NCBI GenBank assembly: GCA_038373885.1
Contig: JAWZYV010016535.1
Location: 1,736,001-1,800,000, forward strand
Direction of reading: 5' to 3'
DNA from: Cheiracanthium punctorium
Taxonomy: Eukaryota > Arthropoda > Arachnida > Araneae > Cheiracanthiidae
DNA length: 64,000 nt
The notes under the pieces: generated by a model
The model's input: the letters and a program-made list of their open reading frames with translations, nothing else
The model's database searches: none
Told to the model about the DNA's origin: nothing
Made by a program: the position numbers and the translations under genes
In this document: one piece after another, positions 1-12,319 of the stretch
Numbering within the stretch: the stretch's first letter is position 1
Layout of the letters: every line of letters begins with the position of its first letter

Positions 1-166
1 ACACTACACTGTATTTATGGGTGCAATAAAAAAAAAGATCAAAGAAAATTAATGATGTTACAAAAGCATACAATTTACAGATATGTAAAATTCCTTTTCG
101 AAAGCAAAAAATACTCATTTTTATGTTGATTTATGTTGCAAACACGCAATAGCAGTCAAAAATATG

Positions 167-775
167 CAGACCCTGATCAGACATAGAAGGGGCCCCGGGG
201 CAAAAAAAAAAAGGTTGTTTTGGACCCCTATACTATTACAGACTTTTTAACTTATTTGTGATTGTTTTCTATTTTCCCAGCATAAAAATAAAACATTTCA
301 AAATAATTCTAAAATTAAATTAAAAATTACCCATGTATTTATACTCATTTAGAACAAGAATGTGCATTTAAAATTGATTTTAATATTTTTTTAATCCATT
401 TGTATTATTAGCGTATGTGTGCGCTGAGTTCCACCTGCCAGAAAATTTTCTTTTCTTCATCATAATATTTAAAAAAATGCTAACTAATGGATATTTTGTG
501 ATAAGTACATATGGCCATAAATTTTCAATAATGCCTTTAATTTCTATTTTATTGATCTAGTCTTAGAAACCATTATCATTGTGTTAGAAAGAAGAACAGA
601 AAATAAGTCTCGAAGCCTTTTTATTGTTACACAATTGATATAGATAAAGGAAATTTAGCTTAATAAAAATTATTATTGCAGCATATATAAATTTAATATG
701 CAATAAATGGAGAGATTTGCAAGGCCTTTATTTTTCAGGGGCTCACGGGCCCACACGCCCGTGTGATAATGAGAC
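167..775. mobile_element. Possible larger relative of the CAGAGCC-type hAT MITE
   Basis: The left end reads CAGACCCTGATCAGACATAG followed by GGGGCCCCGGGG. The right end near 760-778 reads GTGATAATGAGACTCTC. Both resemble the ends of the MITEs at 29154-29350 and 54990-55184. No target-site duplication (TSD) is visible and the interior differs, so this is a weak call. There is no coding potential. Confidence 0.3.
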
Positions 776-1094
776 TCTCGAGGCAACATCAAAATAACCT
801 CTGTTCAACTTTGGACCTTTCTTACCTTCCTTTTTTTTCCTCTTTATGGCAGATTGGTGATTCTACAAATAATACTGAGAACGATAAAAAGAAAAAAGAT
901 GCACAATGTCAGGCTTCCGCTTCAGGCAAAGCAAACCCCCTCACCCCCCCTCGTGTGCGTGTGTCCCCTGGGAGGGGGGGGGGGGGCGGGGGAGTGATTG
1001 GGTGTCTTTCAAGCATCAGTTTCAGTTATGCTTGGAGTCAGAAGAGAGAGAAATTGCACCACGGGATCAATCGCCGGAAATGATGACACGGCAA

Positions 1095-1252
1095 AAGTAG
1101 CTTCCAAAATTCGCTACAAACTACTGTTTTTTTTGTAGCGCGCTACACGCTACACTACTTTTTTAAAAAAGTAGCGCGCTACACTACAAACTACAAAAAA
1201 AAGTAGCTGCTACTGTAGTTTCGCTACAAGTAGCGCGCTACTCCCCAGCCCT
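1095..1252. repeat. Palindromic subterminal array (GTAGCGCGCTAC units)
   Basis: Repeated self-complementary units of the type GTAGCGCGCTAC are linked by short A or T runs, so the whole block can fold on itself. It ends at CAGCCCTG (about 1245-1252), the reverse complement of a CAGGGCTG-type hAT terminus. This suggests the right end of a hAT-like element with subterminal transposase-binding repeats. No matching left end was found. Confidence 0.5.
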
Positions 1253-2113
1253 GAAAAATATATATGAGTATATAGTAAAAAATAAATAAAATCCAAAACA
1301 AAAAGTTACAAGCTTACGATTAAGTAATGCCAAAGTTTCAGGAAATGATAGATACACCTCCAAATGTCTTCCTACGACAGTTACGCTTCTGACAGCTCAT
1401 AACAGTTCCGCTAGCAGGGGTCGATCTAGGAATTTTTTTCAGGGTCCCATTTTTGTAAATTTCAGTACTTAATTTTGTGAATTTTCATAGCAATTTTGAA
1501 TTAAGGTCACTTGTTTTCTCTCTATTCTAAAAAAAAAAGTAACAGCCGCTGTCGCTGCTGCCATCAAGAGTTTGCTTGACTTGTAACTTATTTTAAAAGT
1601 GCAATCTTGTCATTAGGTACGATCTGGTAAAATCCAATCAGGGTGAATCTAAACCGCGAGTTCAAAAATGTTAGAACCCAATATCTTGAAAATGAAAAAT
1701 AATTAAAATGCAGATTATTTTAAAGCCGGTTCGGTCCATCTGGAATATTTGCTACCAGTAGAAATATTTGGTGGCATTAACTATGCCATTATAGCAGTTA
1801 TGTGGCAGTACTATTATTATAGCAGTACTTTGAATTATTTGCCAGCATGGCAAGATGATATAATTCGTGGTGCTAAATAAGCCAATCTGTAAAGGATTAT
1901 GCATATGAAAATATGGATAACAGTTTTCAAGAAACCTTAAATGAGCAGTAATTATAGGTTGTGAGCATGTGGAAATCACCAAATAATGAAAAGTCGCCAT
2001 TGGTGACAAGCTATCCTAGCTGTTCTGTAGTTTTTAATCAAAGAAAACATATGAAGTACTGTTTTCTAAGAGCTAATTATTAACTATACACAGGGATGTT
2101 AACTCCAACGCTC

Positions 2114-2266
2114 GATTTGGGAGCACCCCGGGAGCAGAAAAAATTTCATTTGGGAGCACCTCGGGAGCAGAAAAATTCCATTTGGGAGCAGAAAAATTCT
2201 ATTTGGGAGCAGAAAAATTCCATTTGGGAGCAGAAAAATTCCATTTGGGAGCACCTCGGGAGCACA
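2114..2266. repeat. Minisatellite near the left end of the 2091 element
   Basis: Tandem variants of ATTTGGGAGCAGAAAAATTCC, some with a CACCTCGGGAGCAG extension, occur about six times. It lies just inside the left terminus of the 2091-5418 element and is probably subterminal to it. Confidence 0.75.
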
Positions 2267-3188
2267 AAAAAATAGTTTCCGAGAGGAAAACTAAGATTCG
2301 AGATCAGAATTAACATGATTTTGGAGCATAAAATTGAAGATTAAGGAACACAATAAATGCATACAAGAAAAGCAAAGTTTGCGAGCAAACACCATTTGCT
2401 AAAAGCAAAACACTATTTGAAAGCACTTTAGGAAAGCTGTGGGAAAAAAAAGGGTGTATAGAGGCTATGCTATCAGCAACTTGGTAAAAACAATACATAT
2501 CAGGAGTCAGCAACCTTTCTGTGGTTAAGTCATTTTTTTCCTACTCAAGAACCATGAGTATGATTTGTATGCGGCTTGCGAGCCACAGGTTGCCAATCCC
2601 TGTCCCTTTTTTTCTCTTTTTCAGAATTATTTAGGGAATCTTCCTCTCGAAAAAGAGAGCACAAATAAAATGAAAACTAAATTTTAAAACAAAAGCTTCT
2701 ATCTCATTCTTTGGTTCTATTACAAATCACAAGTAGTACTAAATGGAGATTTTTGAAAACCTAAATATTATACCTCTTATACAACAACACGTAATTGGTA
2801 AGCAGTATCGAAAACAAAATAAATTTGATGGTTAGAATAATTAAATGTGTGTACTTTTAATAGCATATGCTTTTGTATCAGTAATTTAACCTCATCTAAT
2901 ATTTACATATTCATCTATAATACTTGAACACAATATACAAAGCAAATGTAAACAAAAAATATTTAATGACTGTTAAGAGAAATTAAGAATTATGGGAAGT
3001 TAAAAATTAAGATTATGAGAAATTAATAATGAGATTACAAATAAAGTATCATAAGTTATCTAGTTTTCTATTTATTCTTTTTTTTTTATTTTTATTAATT
3101 TCTTCTTGAGCTTTTTCATTTTCTTCTAATAGTTTTAATGGTATTGCAAGTATATCCTTCCCTTCCGTTAATAGAATCTGTTCACTTT

Positions 3189-3330
3189 CTATTACAGCCA
3201 GTGGCGGCTCGTGACCTGCTTCAGTGGTGGGGCCCGAAAAAAATAGTGCCAGTTCAAATCAGGAAAATACATATACATAGAGCTGTGGCGGATCGTTACC
3301 CATTTCAGAGGAGGGGGCTTTTTTTTTTTA
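3189..3330. mobile_element. Two hAT-like terminal fragments
   Basis: CCAGTGGCGGCTCGTGACC (about 3191) and CTGTGGCGGATCGTTACC (about 3283) are similar and resemble hAT left ends that begin CAGTGGCGG. Matching right ends were not identified, so these may be truncated or nested copies. Confidence 0.3.
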
Positions 3331-3512
3331 AGCTCGAAAAGGTAAAACATATGAATCGCTTTTGTAAACAGTGTGAATACATAAAAACTTTTCGAATAAC
3401 AAGTTATGAAAGGCGTATGATTTCTCCTTTAAGTTTTCATTTAAAGACAGCAGATTTATTTTGCACCAAAAAAACATTTTCCTCCATTTTCCTTTCTCAA
3501 AAAGGTACAATA

Positions 3513-3548
<36 letters not shown>

Positions 3549-3655
3549 CAATGCATGTGTACATGTTGAAAAACGAATTGGTCCATAATGTTTCATCTCC
3601 AAATAGCAAATTGTGCCCCTTCATAAACAAAAAACGGTGCCCGTTGCGATGATTA

Positions 3656-3733
3656 CCGTAATTTATGGAAGAAACGCCGCACCCACGAAAATGAGCTTAG
3701 TTAGCTAGAAAATCGTCAAAAGCGCCGCGTTGT

Positions 3734-3764
<31 letters not shown>

Positions 3765-5065
3765 TGATCGTTGTCAGAAGTCAATGCCAGATAAAATTTA
3801 ATGTTTTCTAAAATAATTTCTTAATTAACAAAAAATAAATAAATAAAAAATATGTTGCATTACTTATTAGACCTAATTTATTAAAAAAACTATTAAGTTG
3901 ATCGGATATATTTCGGGAGAAATTGGATAAACGGTAAAAAAATCTCCTTTTTTCTCCCCCTTCCCATAGAATGTTTTAAAGTATTTGCCACTATTTTTCG
4001 AAGCTTACGATTTCTATTTTCAAATAATCAGATATCAATGTTTATATTCACAAAGGCAAATTTATAGAAATAAAAAAATAACTTCTAAAAACCTTCTTGC
4101 ATCCGCACAAAGTTCGGATAGACTACCAGGCGCCATTAAAATGAAAACAGCAATCGATGTGTGAGAAGAGTCTCCAGTTAAAAGTAAACATTCCCCCCCC
4201 CCCCCCCCCGCGGATGGCCAGCTGGTGATTACGTAATGAGCTTGCTTCAGTAAATTGTTGCTTTAAACTGAATGTTGTGCAACAACTCTTGATGGTATTT
4301 ATTTATTATTTTTTATATTTATAACATTGGGATTTATTTTAAAAGCACTCAGCATTTCTTGAGCATACCAATTAGTTGGCAGTGTTTATTCCATAGAGTG
4401 CACAGGGTACAAAGCCACACGGCGAAAAAAAAAAAATCTTTCAGATCAACTTTATTTATTTTTTTTGGGGGGGGGGAAGGGTTAAACTCGCACCGTGCGC
4501 AACATTGACTAATTTTGGCTGAAATTCAGTATTTTAAGAACAATAGAGGTTCATGTGAAAAACGGGTTCATTTAATAGCGGGTAGTGCACTTTTGCGGTA
4601 TTTTACAGAACTTTAACCCTTCAAAATATATATTCAAAACTTCATTAAAATTTAATTATAGTTCTAAAATGTAGATGTAAAAGATTTACTTCTATTTTTT
4701 TTTCTTTTTACTTAATTGAGGAGACATCGGTTGGATGCATGAAGCCATCCACTTCAGAGCACAGGACATGGACCCATCTTAGGGTGCTCTGACTTTCACC
4801 AAAACTGGATCAAAGATCAAACCTCTTTTCTATGGGGGTAGGTTCGCATTCTGATTCGCTACGCTGTGATCTGTGCACGCTAAAGAGTACGTGTCGGTGG
4901 TGGCGCCATCTTTTGAGAAAATTACCACGAAACGAATTTTTCGTTGAAGATCGGCTAAAAAAAATTAAAAATATTGTAAATGCCGCACCCTGTAGAAACG
5001 CCGCACTTACTATTTCTAAACTTTTAAACTCATAAACGCCGCGGCCTTTCTTCCATAAATTACGG
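3656..5065. mobile_element. Non-autonomous Tigger/pogo-type element, TA TSD
   Basis: The ends are CCGTAATTTATGGAAGAAAC and its near reverse complement ending at 5065, each flanked by TA (3654-3655 and 5066-5067). Subterminal CGCCGC motifs recur at both ends. The termini match those of the Tigger element at 22708-25384 closely enough to suggest the same family. No transposase is present. It is nested inside the 2091-5418 element. Confidence 0.65.
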
Positions 5066-5248
5066 TACTTGTTTGCCTATCTGGCCGGCCCTGATTGAGG
5101 TGACTAACAAAGCCCGGCTGGTCGGATCCGGGGCGGGTAGAATGGCTTCGGAATGCAGCTTTCGTACGCAGTTTGAATCTTGCTTTACTGCTAACTAGCT
5201 TTCCATACACGCTTTATAAGATAAATGAGCGTGGCAAAAATTTAACAA

Positions 5249-5392
5249 AGTCAAAATGACGTATTCGGCGCAGACCGGCGCAAAAATCAGCTAAAAGCGC
5301 AGTTCGGCACACCCTGAAAGAGTCAAAATGACGTATTCGGCGCAGACCGGCGCAAAAATCGGCTAAAAGCGCAGTTCGGCGCAAGAATTTGT
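5249..5392. repeat. 72-bp tandem duplication
   Basis: Two adjacent copies start at AGTCAAAATGACGTATTCGG (5249 and 5321) and include CGGCGCAGACCGGCGCAAAA. The copies lie just inside the right terminus of the 2091-5418 element and mirror its left subterminal minisatellite. Confidence 0.7.
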
Positions 5393-5684
5393 GTTTCGGC
5401 GCAGAATTAACATCCCTGTATACATATACACAAGTCGCCAAATTATGAAAATTCGCCATAATATGCTAATACACAAGGTGTTCCATTGGTTTCACGTAAT
5501 TAAAAATAGTGCAAAGTTTAAATTTTTATTGTTCCAAGCAACATGTAGCTCGGTAACATTCTAACTGATCCAACCTTTGGGTTTTGTTTGTTGAAATTAG
5601 CCCTTTTAACGAATAAGCCTTATTAGGGACCGAATGCCTCATACGAAAAGTGAGCGTAGTGAGCCTAGGGGCTTTGGCCTCTAG

Positions 5685-6396
5685 TTGTTAAAATAATTGA
5701 TAAACAGATTAAAAAGTAGGGTAAAATGCCGATAAAGGGCCATTTTAATTGATTATATTTTTGTGAAGGGGCATTTTAATTGATTGTAATTTTGTGAAGG
5801 GCCCACAAAATGGACCCAATTTTTAATGAGGTCCTTATAACTGACCATTAAATCAGTAACAGAATTAGAGCTGTAAGAATTGCCATGAACATGTTGAAAA
5901 GATGATTGACATGCATGTATGCTATTTGGAAAGGTATTTAAACAGTCTTGGCAAAACAAAATTTTAAGTTTCCTGTCTCCATATGGAACTTTATAGAAAT
6001 TGGCTAAAAAATAATTGACTAAAATGATTATTTTGTCATTAGCCAACAACTTCTGAAATGAGCCCATTGGCTAAAATTAGCAACATCTGGCAATTCTAGT
6101 ATGAATAAACCTTGCATTTTGTCACCAATGTAAGAACCGCCTATTTGAGAAAAGCCATGTCACCATATTGATAAAATTGTGTTTTCATCAAAAAACTATA
6201 ATTTGTGGGTACACACATGTTCGGAAGATAAATCCTTTAAGTCGGGCCACTTTTACGTATCCACAGAACCTGCATGGAGTTGTTTTGCTGTTAAACCTTT
6301 TATTTCTATAATCACCATTTTTTCCCCTTTTATACAAATTGCTATCAGCTGACCTAAAGGATGTCTCAAATAAGTGGGTTCATATAATCACTAACA
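5685..6396. other. Non-coding stretch, no supported feature
   Basis: AT-rich sequence with two short copies of a motif around GGGCATTTTAATTGATT (about 5740-5800). I see no gene, exon or bounded element in it. Confidence 0.4.
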
Positions 6397-6833
6397 AGCA
6401 GTTCCCAAACTTTTTGTCCTGCGACCCAACTTCACCTACAATCCCCCCCCCCCCCCCCCCCGCGACCCACTACTACAGAACGATAACCAATATAGGCTAT
6501 ATAAAAAATACTGCACGTTTTTCCCATGCCTTTTGGAAAAAATAACCACCAGCAGAATGTACATGTAAGCCATTACCTTATTTCAATATAGGCATACATA
6601 CATTAATTTCAATGTCTACATTTTTTTCCCCAATGCCTCACTTTCACTTTATTGTTTTTATCCTTCTTTGTGTTTTATAGATTTAGTTATTAACTTTGTA
6701 TTTGGTAGCAATAAAAGTTTCCTTCAGCTGAGGAAGTTCTGTTTGGATTCTTTAAATTAAACACCCTTTTCTTATCTTGAAAACAAGTTTAATTTTTCTG
6801 CCCTTGTCGCAACCCATAGTTTGGGAACCACTG
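6397..6833. mobile_element. hAT MITE with 8-bp TSD (CACTAACA)
   Basis: The ends are AGCAGTTCCCAAACT and AGTTTGGGAACCACTG, imperfect inverted repeats. CACTAACA flanks both sides (6389-6396 and 6834-6841). The interior has a C-tract and no open frame. Terminal repeats and an 8-bp duplication fit a non-autonomous hAT element. Confidence 0.7.
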
Positions 6834-6841
6834 CACTAACA

Positions 6842-8573
6842 CATTATTACAAAAATATCTAAGTTGTAAAAGGAAACAAAATACATTCAAAGGGCTTATA
6901 TTATTTAACTTCATTGCTTTAAGAGAAATGCATGAATTTGTAAAAAACAAATAACAAGCACCTGTGTAGCATTTGAGTTATTTCAATATGATATTTTATA
7001 ACATATAGGCACTTTTAAAATTGCATTTTACTTGTAACATGTTAGCCATATCTATTTTATCCCAAGTAATTTGTAGTCATCAGGAGGCTAAACACAGAGT
7101 TCCCATTCTAATCAGAGAAAATTTAAGGTCTTTAAGAATAGTGAATTGTTTACAGGATAGCCAGCAAACAACTATTTCCAAATTCCCAGATATTCCAGCT
7201 CAGAATCCATGACATTCCCCAGACTAATATTTACAAATTCCCGGATATTTATAACCTTTCACATAAACTAGGAAATAAACAGAATTTGAATAATCCAGCA
7301 ATTCGAATGTATTTGAATTAAGAAATCACAACAACAATTTTTCTTGGACAAAACTACAGTATTAACAGGGCTGTCAACTTAAAAGGAAAAATTTAAGGAG
7401 TATCTGTAGCAATTTCAAGTGGCATTTTACTTTTTTGCATGTGCGTGTGAAACAGTAATAATGTGAGTAAAAAAATCAACAAAAAGATCAACTTCTCACA
7501 TAAACAAGCATTTAGTTATAATTTAACCTAAATGTACATCTATAATTATAATTTACAAATAATCAAACATTAATAAAACTAGAACCCACTTTGTATATTA
7601 TCGATATTTTTCTTTTAAAACTAATGTTTTTTCTTGCAGGTATTACAATTAAACGTGCTTTTTTAGAAAACTGGCTGAAAAATGTGAAACAAAACTTTTT
7701 TTGGAGTAACTTAACAAAATGCAGGCATTGGCAGACCAGTATCAATGATAATTAATGAGTGCTATTGCTTAAAGAGAATAAAATTAAGAGAAATATATGA
7801 AAGTTGGAAAACAATGTTAGATTTAAAATTTAAAAAAATCTGAAAATACCATAGAGAGAAAAATAAACTGAAAGACTAGGAGAAAACATAATATGCATAC
7901 ATGTTCAAGGGATACAAAAGATTCTATTTTACAAATACAGTTTAAAACATCTATTCAGTTCATTTTTCAAATTTCCAGGAAATATAAATTCCCGTTCCCT
8001 CATAATTCCAGGTTGTGACTATCGTGTGTTTAGCAACTTTACTATTTAAGAATATGCAGTGTCATAGTATGTTGTCAAAATATCAAACTACTTGTAGTAA
8101 TTTTTTTTAAAACTTAAGCAACTTTGGAGTTATTTTATAAATTTAAGGTTGTTCCTTGAATTCTGTAAATGAATTAACATTTCTCACAAGTCTTTAAATG
8201 GAAAACAACTAAATTTAGAAAGAAAATGCAATATGCAAAGAAATGAACTTTAGAAAGAAAAGAGTGTGAATTTCTTTTAATATTTTATCTACTGTGCAGG
8301 CATGAAAGTGGAAGAAAAGCTTAACTTTACGAGGCATTAAAAATCTGAGAATTGGAACCTGTATATTTTAACTGTCACTAGAAGGTTTGTCAATGCCATA
8401 CATGGCATTTGAGTACTTCTTTTTAATTTTAATCAATAAGACTAAATCAATTCTCACACAAAAACCTGGTGTTTAAAGGTCGAAATTCACAAGGAACTTT
8501 AATAGGAAAATAGCACGAATAAAGAAAGAAATATCTATGCGTTATTTGACAAAGAGCTTACTTTCAATTCTGC
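6842..8573. other. Non-coding stretch, probably old repeats
   Basis: AT-rich. It contains a fragment beginning CAGGGCTGTCAACTT at about 7369 and two related patches around AATTCCCGG or AATTCCCGT (about 7230 and 7985). No bounded element and no credible exon was found. The missing last geminin exon could lie here or further 5' on the plus strand, but I could not identify it. Confidence 0.35.
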
Positions 8574-8619
8574 TATATTACACAAGATGTGTCACAATTC
8601 CTTCCCAGGTTTGGAAGGT

Positions 8620-8658
<39 letters not shown>

Positions 8659-9003
8659 ACATTACCAATACAGCAACAATGTTGGCTTTATTGTATAAAG
8701 AAATCTTACAAGTTTTGTTTAAAAAATGATCAATATGTGAACCTTTTGTGATGTGGCAGATATCAAGCCTAAAGTCAAATTCTTCCCTTGCCACACTCAC
8801 TATGTGAAAGCGAGTTGACTTTAGACTTTATACTTGCCACATCACCAAAGGTTCACACAGTGATCATTTGTGAAACGAAAGTTGTAAGATTTTTTTATCC
8901 AATAAAGTCAACTTTGTTGCTGTATTGGTCAATTTTTTTTATTTTTTTTTTTTTCTAATAAGCCTTCTAATCCCGGGAGAGAATTGTGACATCCTGTATA
9001 TAG
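8574..9003. mobile_element. Fold-back MITE, arms about 200 bp
   Basis: The left arm (from about 8576: ATTACACAAGATGTGTCACA) pairs with the right arm ending at about 9003 (TTGTGACATCCTGTATAT). The pairing continues inward through the sequence around ACAGCAACAATGTTGGC and its complement near 8895-8930. Each arm carries a homopolymer run (A at about 8621-8657, T at about 8932-8955). TA-rich flanks suggest a TA target, as in Tc1/mariner relatives. No coding sequence. Confidence 0.65.
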
Positions 9004-9292
9004 CTAGCTCCCTCTCTCTATGCCTATATATCTTATTTAAACAAGAGAAATATCATGGTACTAGAAGGTAAAGCCCATTGTGGAGGCTTCTTAACAAAGT
9101 AAATGGAGAGTACACAGTGCTTAGTTAACGTGAAGGAATTTCATTATTATTATTTTTGTCCAATATCTGTTCTTTAGCAGAAAGGCAAAAATAATTTGAT
9201 TGAAAAATATATGATAATACATGAGTTGACTCAGCTGGTGGAAACTATTGAAAAATTTTTAAAGAGCATTTGGAAGAAGAATAAGTCATTTT

Positions 9293-11295
9293 TGATGTGT
9301 GGTATCAACCTATTTTCATTTCAAGTGACTATGCATTTTTCTAATAATAAGTTTTACAATCAACCCATTTTTATTTAAAGTAATTTTGTTTTTTAATAAT
9401 AAGTTTTGCAACAAGTGTTTCTTTTTCAATAACTTACAATAATTTTGCTATCTTTTAATGAGTATTTTACCTTTTTTTAAAGTTAATAATGATATATCTA
9501 ATGCTTCCTTAAATATTTTCTTTTAAATATTTGCTTAATTCACTTTATTATGTTTTTGCCTTAAGTCTGTTTTTCTATGATACCAATGTGGTGACCCCAT
9601 GTTATTTTTTTTTTCCTTCCTACTTCTGAAGCTAAATCCTAAGATGTTTACTTAAATTTAAATGTTTTCCTTTTATTTTATACTTTTACTAATATTTTGG
9701 ATTAGAGTTTGGTCCTAGTTAGGAATAATTCTTAATTTTGAGCTTTTCCCCGTGCGATTTGACCATTTTTACGGCCTAGGTAATGTTTCGGTCAACCGCC
9801 ATTTTCTTTTCGAGTGACGCTTCATCTGATTTCTCACCATCTTAAAATCGTCTGCCATTTTCAGAGAAGATCGGTGCTTTGCACACGGACTCCTTTTTCC
9901 CACGCGTTTCTCTCCAGAGATTTCGAGAAGGAAGCTGGCGTTGGCGATCTGTCATTGGTTGAGGAAGCAGCGTGTGGGGGGGGGGAGGAAGGAAAGCGCC
10001 GGCTGGAAAGGGAGGAGAGCGTCAGTTGAAGTTGGAGAGTGCTTGTGAGCGCATGTTTTTTTGGTTTTACCCTTTCTGTAAAGGAAGATTAGAGAGCCTC
10101 TGAACAGAAGGCTTAACCATGCTAATTCACGTGTAAACCAGCTACTACGGGGCGTGTCCTCCGGACCAGCAGCGATGGAAAAGATATGGAGATGAGTGCG
10201 GCCGTTTGACATCTGATCTTTGCCCAAAAGTTTGATCCGACGAGGAACCGTGCACCAGCCACGCAATGCAGAGTGAGTGCATAGGTTAGCAGTCCCAGCC
10301 CCAGGAGAGACACAGGTGACATCTTTATTTTCTTTCCAATCCCGATTGTTTCTGCCCACTGACCAACGACATGGACTTAGTCCTGATGCTGGGCTGAACT
10401 GTAAAGTTTCGTTCCTCGCAATTTTTTTTTCTGACATCTCACAAGACCGTACCGAAGAAGCTGTGCTCACCTGCCCCGGACCCCCATCGAGATGCTGCCG
10501 TCCGTACGGACGCATTCCATAGTAGCCTTCTTTTGCGCCATTTTGGGCGCGGGCATCAAGCCCCTCTCCCCCATAACTTAGTTTCAATATAGTACCGGTC
10601 CCCATCAATGTTAACTTTTTTTAATTTCACCACTTCTTTCTTAAATCCATGTTTTAATTGTTAAAGTTCTGGTTTTTTTTTTCTCTTTCTATTCTACAAA
10701 AATCACAATTTTTTTTTATTTTTTTTTTTGCAAGAATCGTGTGTATCTCTGTAAAAGTTTGAAATGTGCTATTCTACATAGTTAATAATGTGTGCTTATT
10801 GTTATTGAAGTGTTACCCTTTTCTTGGGAGCCCTCTCAGGACACAAATAAATTTGACATGCATGACGGATAATCTCTAATCTTATATGTAAATCCTTGGC
10901 CTAGTGCCCTGTGAAAATCTCTGAAGCTGTAAAATGTGTTAATTTATATTTCTGAAGTGCCACAATGTGGTGAATCATGTGTGTGCCAAGAATTAAAAAT
11001 GTCTGTGAAACACTGAGTGTAGAAATCGAAACTCATGCCATCCCATAGTGTCTTAAACTGCAATAGTATATCAATTTGAATAAAATGTTAAATTTTTCTT
11101 GCAATAACTTGTGTCTTTCTTGTGTATGGATGTTTCAACCACACCAAGTTCCTTTTCAGCTGAGCAATTCCGACCGTAACCTGGGGTTCGGGTAAATTTA
11201 TGTTTGGTGCTTTGCCGTTAACTTTAGAACACAACGCAAATCTTTCAAATTTATTTTAATGCATATCTAAAATTTTTTTTTATGGCAACACGGCA
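9293..11295 (+). repeat. 5' LTR of Gypsy-1
   Basis: 2003 bp from TGATGTGTGG to ACACGGCA, repeated at 18287-20294 with scattered substitutions and small indels. It is unusually long for a Gypsy LTR. A GC-rich stretch at about 9900-10560 probably covers promoter or leader sequence. AATAAA occurs at about 10845. The primer-binding region starts just downstream (TTTTGGTGCCGTGACCCC). Confidence 0.9.
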
Positions 11296-11428
11296 AAGTT
11301 TTGGTGCCGTGACCCCTGTCGGAACTAAAAACTCAGCTTTAGTGTGACGAAACTTGCATAAACAATATTTTAGCATATTATACTTATCATTTTGGGGGAA
11401 AACATTGTTTTTAATTAAATTGTGTGTC

Positions 11429-12319
11429 ATGCAATCCAATAGTGAATCATCTGGTGCCTCTGGTACTACCCCAGTACCATGCCCACTTTTAGTAACAATG
11501 TTGCCATCCCTTACGGGAAAGAATGTGAATGACTTTTTCGACAGCCTTGAGGCAGTCGCTAAGGCCATAGGCTGGACAGATCAGCAGTCTATTGCTATAT
11601 CCCAGCTCCGTTTGGAGGGCCCCGCGAAACAATTCTTATCTTCTGTTAAGGGCAAATCCTTCGATACGCTCAAAGAGTACAGGCAGGTCTTTCAGGATCA
11701 TTTCGCAGAGGCTAAAGATTACGCACAAGCGATTTCTAACTTTACCTCCTGTACCCAGGCGGTAGGTGAGTCTGTTAGGGAGTTTGCGACGCGTTTAGAA
11801 GGTGTTGCTAACAGCAACCTTAAGGCAAAGTCCGCGTCTGAACCGCTTCCTTCATCCTTTAAAGAGGTTATGCTGTTGTCCCAATTTAGAGCTGGTCTCC
11901 ACCCAAATATTAGAGCTTAGGTGATAGTGGTAAACCCAGCAACTTTTAGTGACGCCAAAGAGGTGGCAAAGCGTATAGAAGAATCTTTTAAATGTTTCAC
12001 AACTAATGTTAATATGGTCCAGGCTTCAAAAGTAGAAAATGAGGTTGCGCAAGCGGTACGCAGTGTGACAGAGACCTATACTCGCTCCTTAGAGTTGGTC
12101 ACACAACAATTAGCTGAAATGCAGCAACAGTTAGATAGGATGCACTTGGAGAGAAAGCGTCCACAACCGCTCCGTTTTAGCCAGTCGCGCCGAGATGTCA
12201 CCTGTTATTATTGTTCGGCTGTAGGCCACATTAGCCGCTTCTGTAGGAAAAGAATGAGGGAGGAAGCGAAAGATAGAAAAAGTAAAAATGAGGAATCAAA
12301 ATCGGATTCCCCAAACTAA
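11429..12319 (+). pseudogene. gag: gag of Gypsy-1 (one internal stop)
   Basis: Structural protein of the LTR retrotransposon that packages its RNA. The likely start is ATG 11429, just after the leader; an upstream in-frame ATG at 11354 would add 25 residues. The frame runs to a TAG at 11918-11920, then continues in the same frame to a TAA at 12317-12319. The stop follows HPNIRA and probably replaced a Trp codon. Near the C-terminus is a zinc knuckle, CYYCSAVGHISRFC (CX2CX4HX4C), the nucleic-acid-binding motif of Ty3/Gypsy nucleocapsids, followed by a basic tail. A CCCAAAC heptamer abuts the final stop and links it to pol. Apart from the TAG the frame is open. Confidence 0.88.

Larger units (their letters stand above)
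2091..5418. mobile_element. Inverted-repeat DNA element, 3.3 kb, 6-bp TSD
   Basis: The termini are CAGGGATGTTAA (2091) and TTAACATCCCTG (ending 5418), a 12-bp perfect inverted repeat. TATACA directly precedes and directly follows the element (2085-2090 and 5419-5424). The related Helitron copy near 29565 has the uninterrupted site, so the insertion boundaries are supported inside the window. Subterminal tandem repeats lie at both ends. No transposase frame is recognisable, so it is non-autonomous. A hAT affiliation is inferred from the CAGGG end; a 6-bp TSD is shorter than the usual 8. Confidence 0.65.
1517..5684 (+). mobile_element. Non-autonomous Helitron copy A, split by the element at 2091-5418
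   Basis: The 5' end is TCTCTCTATTCTAAAA. The 3' end is a hairpin, CTAGGGGCTTTGGCCTCTAG at 5665-5684, followed by T. A TC start and a hairpin plus CTAG end with T following are Helitron hallmarks. A second copy of the same family lies at 28448-29849 and aligns on both sides of 2090/5419, which shows that 2091-5418 is a later insertion. There is no Rep-helicase coding. The remaining Helitron sequence is 1517-2090 plus about 5425-5684. Confidence 0.6.

Noticed and set aside
5753..6067. 104-codon minus-strand open frame
   Set aside because: No domain, no splice support and AT-rich composition like its surroundings; it probably arose by chance.
9952..10608. 218-codon minus-strand open frame in the Gypsy-1 LTR
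   Set aside because: It lies wholly in the GC-rich part of the LTR, is shortened by changes in the other LTR copy (19121-19358), and matches no family.
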